A stretch of DNA of 64,000 nt from RBG-16-66-20 sp036560705. Lineage in GTDB: Bacteria; Pseudomonadota; Gammaproteobacteria; Burkholderiales; SG8-39. The stretch lies in contig DATBQR010000077.1 in assembly GCA_036560705.1 (NCBI GenBank), positions 8,165 through 72,164 on the forward strand, given 5' to 3'. Made by a program: the position numbers and the translations under genes. Below are positions 36,955 to 45,561 of the stretch, piece after piece (positions within the stretch are counted from its first letter, which is position 1; every line of letters starts with the position of its first letter). The notes below the pieces were generated by a model. It was not told where the DNA came from and did no database searches. It was given only the letters and a program-made list of their open reading frames with translations.

Positions 36955-39128
36955 TGGCCGGCCCCCCCGGGCAGCGCGAAGTAGAAGCACGCGCCTTCGC
37001 CCACTTTGCCCTCCCCCCAGACGCGTCCGCCGTGACGGGACACGACCCTCTGTACGATCGCCAGCCCGACGCCGGTGCCGGAAAATTCCTCTTCCTTGTG
37101 CAGCCGGTGGAACACGCGAAAAAGCTTGTCCGCAAAGGACATGTCGAATCCCGCCCCGTTGTCCCTCACCCAATAAATCGCTTCCCCATCGTCGGCGCGG
37201 CCGCCGATCTCGACCCTGGCCGCTTCCCGCTTCGAGCTGTATTTGAGCGCGTTGCCGACGAGGTTCGCCCAGACCTGCCTCAGCAGCGAGCGATCCCCGG
37301 CGGCGGACGGCAGCGCGCCGACGCTGAGCCTGACGGCGGGATACTGCGGCGCCAGTTCGCCCGCCACCTCGCGCACCAGCACAGCCATGTCGAGCGGCGC
37401 CTTGGCGACCGGTTTCCGGCCTACCCTGGAGAACGCCAGCAGGTCGTCGATCAGTTGCCCCATCCGGCTGGCTTCTCTCCGCACCACCTTGATAAGGCGA
37501 TGCCCTTCTGCGTCCAGCCGCGCCGAGTAGTCCTCTTCGATCATGGCCGCGTAGCCGTCGATGGCGCGCAGCGGCGAGCGCAGATCGTGGGAAACCGAGT
37601 AGGAAAACGCCTCCAGCTCCTGGTTGGCGGCCTGCAGCTCGGCGGTTCGCTCGCGCACCCTCAGCTCGAGATCTTCGGCCTGGCGCCTGACGCGGGCGGA
37701 AAGCCGGGCCTGGGTGATGGCAATGGCGATCTGCGCCGCAGCCTCGGTCGCTATTTTTATCTGCTCGGGGGGAAACGCCGCCTGTTCGCCGCCGAAGCTG
37801 AGCGCGCCGATCAGCTCCCCGCCGGCGATCATCGGGATCGCCATGTACGCGTCCACGCCGGAGGCCAGCAGCGCATCGACTTCCGGGCCCGGCGGCAACG
37901 CATGCGTGTCGATCACCTGCGGCTCGCCGCGTTTAAGCGCCTCCACGTCGCCCATCAGGCGTATCGAATAGCGCACGCCCGGGCCGATGTGCGTGCGATG
38001 CCGGCCGGCCGCGGCGAGCCACTCCACTTCGCCGGCGCCCAGGTCGAAGAGATTGACGATGGCGCGCGGCACGCCGAGCAGCTCGCGCAGCGGCTGGATC
38101 GCCGCCGCCGCGACCGCCTCGGGCGCCTGCTCGGCGATGATCGCGCGATCGATCTCGTGCAGGATCCTCAGCCGCTCGGCCTGCCTGGCGAGAGCTTCGC
38201 GCGCCTGCGCGCGTTCGCCCTTGCGGGCCTCGAGCAGCTGCGCGTACAGCTTGCCGTTCTCGAGCAGAAGCACGATGAGGACGAAGCTTGCCGCCAGCAG
38301 CCCATAGATCCGACCGGCATAAAAGCCGAGAGAGAACCGGCCCGCATTGAAGACCGACGACAGAGCAACGTCGAAAACCCAGGCGCACATGACGACCATG
38401 AGCCATAAATCGAGAACCGAGTGCGGCTTGCGGCGCCACAGGGCGAACACGGGGGCCAGGCACAGCAGGCACGTACCCCAGGCGACGACATATTTCGCGG
38501 GCAAATCGCCGTTGCCGCTCATGATGACCGGGAGGGAATCTTGCCCCGCAGCGGCAAGCAGCGTGAACCCGCAGGCAACGGCAAAAGCCGCGCCGATCCC
38601 GTAAAGGACGCCGGCACCGGTCCGCAGGCGATCCGTGACCCCCGCGCCATCCTTGAGCAGAACGTAGGCAAGCACGAGCAGCGGAAATGCTCCGTGCCAG
38701 AAGAAGTACAGCCAGGCCGTCGTCTGTCCGCCTCCGCCGAGCAGGCCAGCCTGCGAGAACAGCCCCGGAAAACTCAATGCGTGGGCCACCGCCATGAAGG
38801 CGGTAAACAGAAAGCCGCTGGCCAGGACCAGCAACGCGTTCGACCGCGAGATGCCGAACTGGCCGAACAGCAATACCGCCGTGACGACATCGTTGACCAC
38901 GAGCGCCGACTGGTAGACCGGAATGAAAGCCCAGACCTGCGCGAGCGGAACTTTTGCGAACGGCACCGCGATGGCGAAAAGCACGGCGGATACCAGGACA
39001 ACGACAAGCGCTAGGCGGCTTTCGCCCGACGCCGCGGGCAGCGTCGAGAGGACCGGCTGGCGCTCAACCGCGACATCGCGTGGCACGCGAGCACCGGCAG
39101 ATCGCATCAATATCGCGTCCGACGACAT
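36951..39128 (-). CDS. MASE4-like membrane sensor histidine kinase with GAF domain
   Basis: A 725-residue kinase heading the six-gene operon. About eight hydrophobic segments between residues 38 and 290 form a MASE4-type membrane sensor, followed by a short coiled coil, a GAF domain (about 320-475), HisKA with His514 in SYSVSHDLRSPLRAIDGYA, and an ATPase with VRDNGAGFDMSF and GTGVGLAIVQRVVSRHGG. The catalytic half is closely similar to that of the CHASE8 kinase three genes downstream, so the two may share the single-domain regulator. ATG 39128 is chosen; the frame stays open another 21 codons upstream. It overlaps the TonB receptor by ATGA. Confidence 0.9.
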   Translation of the reverse strand: MSSDAILMRSAGARVPRDVAVERQPVLSTLPAASGESRLALVVVLVSAVLFAIAVPFAKVPLAQVWAFIPVYQSALVVNDVVTAVLLFGQFGISRSNALLVLASGFLFTAFMAVAHALSFPGLFSQAGLLGGGGQTTAWLYFFWHGAFPLLVLAYVLLKDGAGVTDRLRTGAGVLYGIGAAFAVACGFTLLAAAGQDSLPVIMSGNGDLPAKYVVAWGTCLLCLAPVFALWRRKPHSVLDLWLMVVMCAWVFDVALSSVFNAGRFSLGFYAGRIYGLLAASFVLIVLLLENGKLYAQLLEARKGERAQAREALARQAERLRILHEIDRAIIAEQAPEAVAAAAIQPLRELLGVPRAIVNLFDLGAGEVEWLAAAGRHRTHIGPGVRYSIRLMGDVEALKRGEPQVIDTHALPPGPEVDALLASGVDAYMAIPMIAGGELIGALSFGGEQAAFPPEQIKIATEAAAQIAIAITQARLSARVRRQAEDLELRVRERTAELQAANQELEAFSYSVSHDLRSPLRAIDGYAAMIEEDYSARLDAEGHRLIKVVRREASRMGQLIDDLLAFSRVGRKPVAKAPLDMAVLVREVAGELAPQYPAVRLSVGALPSAAGDRSLLRQVWANLVGNALKYSSKREAARVEIGGRADDGEAIYWVRDNGAGFDMSFADKLFRVFHRLHKEEEFSGTGVGLAIVQRVVSRHGGRVWGEGKVGEGACFYFALPGGAGQ

Positions 39129-39239
39129 GGGCGTCTCATGTCGGGGCTCGCGTCGCCGGAGCGACAGACACATCATGCGCTGTCGCTGCAACCCTCTATT
39201 TCTACAAGATCTTTTTCATTCCCTGCGACCGGCCCCTAT

Positions 39240-39260
39240 CGCAGGCATTCTAGGCCTGCG
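39240..39260 (-). promoter_or_regulatory. Dyad overlapping a putative -10, upstream of the signalling operon
   Basis: Perfect 7-bp inverted repeat CGCAGGC/GCCTGCG separated by 7 nt; on the minus strand the spacer contains TAGAAT, a good -10 hexamer, about 110 nt before the kinase start. No clear -35 was found. The dyad could be an operator, for example for the adjacent LuxR-type regulator. The rest of the 238-nt gap (39129-39366) shows an AT-rich segment near 39310-39365 and nothing else I can name. Confidence 0.35.
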
Positions 39261-39366
39261 CCCGTCAGCAGCCTGTCAGGGATTCTTGAATACGCCCTGA
39301 GATGCCCGGAAAACCGTGAAATAGTTTGCAAAAAACGGGGAATTTTTTATCTTTTTGGACAATTTC

Positions 39367-40065
39367 TCAGCCGATTGTCGTAAGGCCGTGGCGAATCGCG
39401 AACTTGACCAGCGTAGGCAGGTCCTCGATGCCGAGCTTGGCCATCAGCCGGCTGCGATAGGTATCGATGCTCTTGGGCGACAAACCGAGGCGCTCACCAA
39501 CCTCGGCGCTGGTGCGGCCATCGACGATCAGCTGCAGCACCTGCTGCTCGCGCTCGCTCAACTGGTCGAACGGACTGCTCTTGCCGGCGTCCACGAGATC
39601 GCCGCGCGCCATCACCATCGCCTCGAGGGCCCGCCGCGCGCGCTCGAGCCGCTGCGCCGCCTTCTTCAGGTCGTCGATATCGGTGCAGGTGCCGAACCAC
39701 TTGACGATCTGCCCATTGGCATCGCGCAGCGCCAGGACCGAGTGCGCGTGCCAGCGGTATTCGCCATCGGCGCGGCGCAGGCGATATTCGGCCTCGAAGC
39801 TCCGGCCGCTCGCCAGCGCGCGTCTCCAGCGCCTGACGCAGAGTTCGAACTCCTCGGGGTGATAGACGGGCTTCCAGCGCCCCGCCAGGAGTTCCTTTGC
39901 CGGTATCCCCGTGTAGCTCAGAATCCGCGCATTGACGTACTCCAGGGTACCGTCCGGCAGCGCGGTCCAGAGCATGTGCGGGAGCGCATCCGCCATCTGC
40001 TGGTAGATCTGCGACGGTTCCGCACCGCGCGCGGTACCGCCAGGTTTCAGAAGGCGAGTGGGCAT
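39367..40065 (-). CDS. PAS-domain LuxR/NarL-type transcriptional regulator
   Basis: A 232-residue cytosolic regulator: PAS domain (about 20-140; ALPHMLWTALPDGTLEYVNA, YHPEEFELCVRRWRRAL, EYRLRRADGEYRWHAH, FGTCTDIDD), a linker helix, and a NarL-type HTH (about 170-225; LSEREQQVLQLIVDG, RTSAEVGERLGLSPKSIDTY). There is no receiver domain, so it probably senses a small molecule or redox state through PAS. ATG 40065 is preferred; GTG 40101 twelve codons earlier is in frame and neither has a strong Shine-Dalgarno. It lies 238 nt upstream of the signalling operon on the same strand and is a candidate regulator of it. Confidence 0.85.
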   Translation of the reverse strand: MPTRLLKPGGTARGAEPSQIYQQMADALPHMLWTALPDGTLEYVNARILSYTGIPAKELLAGRWKPVYHPEEFELCVRRWRRALASGRSFEAEYRLRRADGEYRWHAHSVLALRDANGQIVKWFGTCTDIDDLKKAAQRLERARRALEAMVMARGDLVDAGKSSPFDQLSEREQQVLQLIVDGRTSAEVGERLGLSPKSIDTYRSRLMAKLGIEDLPTLVKFAIRHGLTTIG

Positions 40066-40167
40066 CGGGAAAGGATGGGTCAACGGCGCGGTTCCGTCCA
40101 CACCTGAATCGCCGGGGATTGTCAGCGTAGGTTAAATCGCGGGGACGGGACCGCGTCGGCCAGCGTC

Positions 40168-40173
40168 TATAAT
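40168..40173 (+). promoter_or_regulatory. Consensus -10 (TATAAT) for the ACP-ketosynthase pair
   Basis: A perfect TATAAT 25 nt before the ACP start codon. The region at the -35 distance is GC-rich (GGGACGGGAC) and does not match TTGACA well, so recognition may rest on the -10. Confidence 0.5.
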
Positions 40174-40198
40174 CCCGTTCTTAAGCTGGGAACGCCGC

Positions 40199-40444
40199 AT
40201 GGAAACCCTGGACCGCATCAAGAACCTCGCCATCAAGGAACTTTCGCTCGATCCGGGCAAGCTCGACGCAAATGCCCCGCTCGCCGACCTCGGCGTGGAT
40301 TCGCTCACTTTCATCGAGTTCATGTTCAAGGTCGAGGACGAGTTCGGCGTGAAGGTCTCCGACGAGGATTTGCGCAATATCAAGTGCCTCGCCGACCTGG
40401 AGCGCCACGTCGCCGCGTCGCTTCAGGCCGCCGGCAAGGCCTGA
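40199..40444 (+). CDS. Acyl carrier protein
   Basis: An 81-residue acidic helical protein. The phosphopantetheine attachment serine is Ser35 in LGVDSLTFIE, preceded by the usual LADLGVDSL helix start, and KVEDEFGVKVSDEDL matches helix III. It is not the housekeeping AcpP, which is normally near fabD/fabG and carries GADSLDTVE. It is followed 14 nt later by a ketosynthase, so the two probably form a dedicated acyl-extension module. Its acyl product is unknown. Confidence 0.9.
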   Translation: METLDRIKNLAIKELSLDPGKLDANAPLADLGVDSLTFIEFMFKVEDEFGVKVSDEDLRNIKCLADLERHVAASLQAAGKA

Positions 40445-40458
40445 CCCCGGGGCCCGCG

Positions 40459-41730
40459 ATGGATGCAGGAACCGCGGTGCGTGCGGGAACCGCGGTGCCA
40501 GTGCGCCGCGTCGCGGTTACCGGTATCGGCGTGGTTTCCGCCCTCGGCAACGATCTGGAAGAGTTCTACCGCTCGCTCGCCGTCGGACGTTCGGGGGTGC
40601 GGCGCCTTCCCGAGGAAATAACGCTCGGTTCCGGCGTTCAGGTTGGCGCGCTCGCCGCCTGGGATCCAGCCGCCCATTTCAAGGGGCCGGAAGCCGCCGC
40701 GCTCGATCGCGTGGCGCAGTTCGCGCTCTCCGCCGCCGGGCAGGCGCTCGCGGCGAGCGGCCTCGACCTGGCGGCGACGGACCGCGACCGCGTCGGCGTC
40801 TACTGGGGCACCGGGATGGGCGGCGCAAATACGCTCGAGGGCGCGTACAGATCCGTCTATGGCAGGAACGATTTCCGCCTGCGGCCGCTCTCCGTGGTGA
40901 TGGCGATGAACAACGCCGCGGGCTCGAACGTCGCGGTGCGCTGGGGCCTGCGCGGGCCGTTCGCCAACTTCTCCACCGCCTGCTCCTCGTCCGCGATGGC
41001 GATCGGCGAGGCGATGCACGCCATCCGGTCCGGGCGCGCCGACACGGTGATCGCGGGCGGCGCCGAAGCGCTGCTGACACCGGGAATGCTCGCCGCCTGG
41101 CAGGCGCTGCGCACGCTTTCGCCCGCCGACCCGGGCGACCCGGCGGCAAGCTGCAAGCCTTTCGACAAACGCCGCGGCGGCCTGGTCCTCGGCGAAGGCG
41201 CGGCGGCGCTGGTGCTCGAGGATGAGTCGCAGGCGCGCGCGCGCGGCGCGCGCATTCTTGCGTTCATCAGCGGGTATGGAAATTCCTGCGACGCGACGCA
41301 CATGTCCAAGCCCGACCGCGACGGCCAGGTGCGCGCGATGAAGCAGGCGCTCGCGGAATCAGGCCTCGCGCCCGAGGCGATCGGCTACATCAACGCCCAC
41401 GGCACCGCGACCCTCGTCGGCGATGTCGTCGAGTGCGAGGCGATCAACGCGGTGTTCGGCGGCGCGGCGGCGCGCATACCGGTGAGTTCCACGAAATCCA
41501 TGCACGGCCACCTGCTCGGCGGCGCCGGCGCCATCGAAATGGCCGCCGCGCTGATGCCGTTCAAGGAAGGCCTGATTCCGCCCACCGCGAACCTCGAGCA
41601 GCCGGATCCGGCCTGTGCCGTGCGCCATGTCGCGCGCGAGGCCGAGCGCGGCGCGGTCCCGGCGGCAGTGATGTCGAACTCGTTCGCCTTCGGCGGCTCG
41701 AACGTGGCGCTGGTCGCCCAGCGCGCTTAG
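40459..41730 (+). CDS. Beta-ketoacyl-ACP synthase II-like (FabF family)
   Basis: A 423-residue condensing enzyme with an intact Cys-His-His triad: Cys175 in FSTACSSSAMA, His314 in NAHGTAT and His351 in KSMHGHLLGGAG. RRVAVTGIGVVSALGN opens the thiolase fold and SFAFGGSNVAL closes it. ATG 40459 is preferred over an upstream in-frame start at 40384, which lies in the ACP gene. The N-terminus holds a small 18-bp tandem duplication (GTAVRAGTAV). Pairing with a private ACP but no ketoreductase or dehydratase suggests it borrows FAS enzymes, perhaps to make a special acyl chain. Confidence 0.92.
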   Translation: MDAGTAVRAGTAVPVRRVAVTGIGVVSALGNDLEEFYRSLAVGRSGVRRLPEEITLGSGVQVGALAAWDPAAHFKGPEAAALDRVAQFALSAAGQALAASGLDLAATDRDRVGVYWGTGMGGANTLEGAYRSVYGRNDFRLRPLSVVMAMNNAAGSNVAVRWGLRGPFANFSTACSSSAMAIGEAMHAIRSGRADTVIAGGAEALLTPGMLAAWQALRTLSPADPGDPAASCKPFDKRRGGLVLGEGAAALVLEDESQARARGARILAFISGYGNSCDATHMSKPDRDGQVRAMKQALAESGLAPEAIGYINAHGTATLVGDVVECEAINAVFGGAAARIPVSSTKSMHGHLLGGAGAIEMAAALMPFKEGLIPPTANLEQPDPACAVRHVAREAERGAVPAAVMSNSFAFGGSNVALVAQRA

Positions 41731-41761
41731 CGCGTTTTCTCCAACGCCTGACTCGGCTGAG

Positions 41762-41837
<76 letters not shown>

Positions 41838-41880
41838 TTTGGAACGCACCCCGGAATCGGGCGCGGTTTGCAGGGGGCAG

Positions 41881-41886
41881 ATTATA
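41881..41886 (-). promoter_or_regulatory. -10 element (TATAAT) for tRNA-Phe
   Basis: A perfect TATAAT on the minus strand 43 nt before the tRNA 5' end, followed by a GC-rich CTGCCCC discriminator as expected for a stringently controlled stable-RNA promoter. It lies between the groEL terminator and the tRNA. No close -35 match is seen. Confidence 0.5.
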
Positions 41887-41909
41887 TCGCGGTGAAGGAA
41901 ATACAAAAG

Positions 41910-41935
41910 AAGAGGGGCCCTTGCGGGCCCCTCTT
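41910..41935 (-). terminator. Rho-independent terminator after groEL
   Basis: An 11-bp perfect stem (AAGAGGGGCCC/GGGCCCCTCTT) with a 4-nt loop, located 23 nt past the groEL stop and followed on the minus strand by the T-rich TTCTTTTGTATTT. Confidence 0.9.
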
Positions 41936-41958
41936 CACATGAATCGGCTGACGCCGAA

Positions 41959-43623
<1,665 letters not shown>

Positions 43624-43701
43624 TTAAATCTCTCCTGTGTGCGGATTCAATTCAATTCGTGTGATTCGTGATTCGTGTTGAGAAATTCGGGACCGGCGCG
43701 A

Positions 43702-43995
43702 TCAATGGCCTTCGATCACGCCCATGATGTCTTCCTCGCGCATGACGAGGAGCTCATCGCCCTTCACCTTCACGGTCTGGCCGGAATACTTGCCGAACAG
43801 CACCTTGTCGCCGGGCTTGACGTCGAGCGCGATCACCTTGCCGCTGTCGTCCCGCTTGCCCTTGCCGACGGCGACGATTTCGCCCTGGTCGGGCTTTTCG
43901 GCCGCAGTGTCGGGAATGACGATGCCGCTGGCGGTCTTGCGCTCTTCTTCGATGCGCTTGACGATGACTCGGTCATGCAATGGACGGATCTTCAT
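43702..43995 (-). CDS. groES: Co-chaperonin GroES (10 kDa)
   Basis: A 97-residue lid subunit for GroEL. MKIRPLHDRVIVKRIEEE, the mobile loop TASGIVIPDTAAEKP with the hydrophobic IVI contact, and GDKVLFGKYSG are present. A GGAG Shine-Dalgarno lies upstream of ATG 43995. Transcription probably starts within the CIRCE element about 95 nt upstream. Confidence 0.98.
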   Translation of the reverse strand: MKIRPLHDRVIVKRIEEERKTASGIVIPDTAAEKPDQGEIVAVGKGKRDDSGKVIALDVKPGDKVLFGKYSGQTVKVKGDELLVMREEDIMGVIEGH

Positions 43996-44070
43996 ACAGG
44001 GTCTCCAAATAGAATAATTATCAAATACAAAGGGTTACTATATTAATTCGGTTGTGGAGCAGAAGTCCTG

Positions 44071-44097
44071 CTAGCACTCAATCAGGACGAGTGCTAA
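44071..44097 (-). promoter_or_regulatory. CIRCE operator (HrcA binding site) of groES-groEL
   Basis: Read on the minus strand: TTAGCACTC, a 9-nt spacer, then GAGTGCTAG, matching the CIRCE consensus TTAGCACTC-N9-GAGTGCTAA at 17 of 18 positions. It lies 76-102 nt upstream of groES and abuts the -10 hexamer, so HrcA would block initiation until heat stress. Confidence 0.96.
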
Positions 44098-44125
44098 TGA
44101 TAGTCCCTAGCCAACCTGTTTTCAA
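44097..44125 (-). promoter_or_regulatory. groESL promoter (TTGAAA-N17-TATCAT)
   Basis: On the minus strand TTGAAA (44125-44120) is separated by exactly 17 nt from TATCAT (44102-44097), whose last base is the first base of CIRCE. The -35 with its preceding C reads CTTGAAA, which also fits a sigma-32 -35 element; the sigma-32 -10 is not matched. The promoter lies 21-49 nt from the divergent dacB start. Confidence 0.8.
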
Positions 44126-44145
44126 GTGTTCACTAGAATCCAGCC

Positions 44146-45561
44146 GTGCCCACCCTGCGTTGCCTCGCCCTGTTCGTACTGAGCCTGCCCGCGTTCCTTG
44201 CGCAGGCGCAGTTGCCGCCGACGGTTGCGCAGGCGCTCGCAGCCGCGCGGATTCCCTCCGGCAGCGTCGCGGCGGTGGTGCAGGAAGCCGGCGTAGCGCG
44301 CGCAACGCTCAGCGTCAATGCCGCGGCGCCGATGAATCCAGCTTCCGTGATGAAGCTGGTGACCACCTATGCGGCGCTCGAATTGCTCGGTCCGGCGTAC
44401 CGCTGGAAAACGGAAGCCTGGGCCGGCGGCCCCCTGCGCGACGGCCTGCTTGAGGGCGACCTGGTGCTGAAGGGCGGGGGCGATCCGAAACTCGACCTGG
44501 AAGCGTTCTGGATGCTGCTGCGTTCGCTGCGCGGCAAGGGGCTGCGCGAAATCCGCGGCGACCTGGTGCTCGACCGCAGTTATTTCGAGCATGCACAGGG
44601 CGACCCCGGGCGCTTCGACGGGGACGCGTTCCGGCCCTACAACGTGCTGCCCGATGCCCTGCTGGTGAACTACAAATCGCTGCGATTCGCCTTCGCGCCG
44701 GAACCGGAGCACGGCACGGTGCGCCTTTATGTCGAACCGCGGCCCCCTGCGCTGGAGGTGGTGAACACGCTGCGCCTCGCCGGGGGCGCCTGCCCCGAAG
44801 GATCGGCGTTCCGCGAAATGCTGAAGTTCAGCTTCGAGCCGGCGCGCCCGCGGGCCACGTTCACCGGGCAGTATCCGGCGAGTTGCGGCGAAAAGGACCT
44901 GAACGTCGCCCTGCTCGAGCCCAATGACCACGTGGCGGGGATGATGCGCCAGCTGTGGCCCGAGATGGGCGGCGCCTGGAGCGGCGCCGTACGCGAAGGA
45001 TCCACGCCGCCGGACGCCCGCCTGCTGCACACCCAGGAATCGCCTACGCTCGCCGAAATCGTGCGCGACACCAACAAATTCTCCAACAACATCATGGCGC
45101 GTCACATCTTCCTCACGCTGGGCGCCGAGGACGCCGGCGCTCCGGCAAACAGCCAGAAGGCTTTTTCAGCGATCAGGAACTGGCTGGCACGCAAGGGAAT
45201 CGCCGCTCCGGAGCTGGTCATGGAGAACGGCTCCGGCTTGTCGCGCGCCGGGCGCATCAGCGCCGCGAGCCTCGCCGCCCTGCTGCAGTCTGCGTGGCGC
45301 AGCCCGATGATGCCGGAGCTCATCTCTTCGCTGCCGGTAGCCGCAGTCGACGGAACCATGCGCAAGCGCCTGCGCGGCGAAGGCGTCGCCGGGCAGGCGC
45401 ACATCAAGACCGGATTTCTGTCGGATACGCGCGCGATAGCAGGCTTCGTGCTCGACCGCAGCGGCCGCCGGCAGGTCGTCGTCATGCTGGTGAACCACCC
45501 GAACGCCCGTGAAGCGCAACCGGCGATGGATGCGCTGCTGCGCTGGGTCTACGAGCGCTAG
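44146..45561 (+). CDS. dacB: D-alanyl-D-alanine carboxypeptidase/endopeptidase (PBP4, DacB)
   Basis: A 471-residue periplasmic S13 serine peptidase that trims and cleaves peptidoglycan cross-links. Signal peptide about 1-21 (ending LAQA); active-site SxxK as PASVMK (Ser67, Lys70), SxN as KFSNNIMA, and KTG as HIKTGFLSD. The insert between the first two motifs has the size expected for class C low-molecular-mass PBPs. The start is GTG at 44146, so the leader runs through the groESL promoter/CIRCE region, making a shared regulatory zone. It ends in a CTAG shared with convergent ubiD. Confidence 0.95.
   Translation: MPTLRCLALFVLSLPAFLAQAQLPPTVAQALAAARIPSGSVAAVVQEAGVARATLSVNAAAPMNPASVMKLVTTYAALELLGPAYRWKTEAWAGGPLRDGLLEGDLVLKGGGDPKLDLEAFWMLLRSLRGKGLREIRGDLVLDRSYFEHAQGDPGRFDGDAFRPYNVLPDALLVNYKSLRFAFAPEPEHGTVRLYVEPRPPALEVVNTLRLAGGACPEGSAFREMLKFSFEPARPRATFTGQYPASCGEKDLNVALLEPNDHVAGMMRQLWPEMGGAWSGAVREGSTPPDARLLHTQESPTLAEIVRDTNKFSNNIMARHIFLTLGAEDAGAPANSQKAFSAIRNWLARKGIAAPELVMENGSGLSRAGRISAASLAALLQSAWRSPMMPELISSLPVAAVDGTMRKRLRGEGVAGQAHIKTGFLSDTRAIAGFVLDRSGRRQVVVMLVNHPNAREAQPAMDALLRWVYER

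Noticed and set aside
39329..39351. AT-rich AAAAAA/TTTTTT pairing as a terminator for the LuxR-type gene
   Set aside because: The stem would be only A-T pairs with no GC portion, too weak for rho-independent termination.
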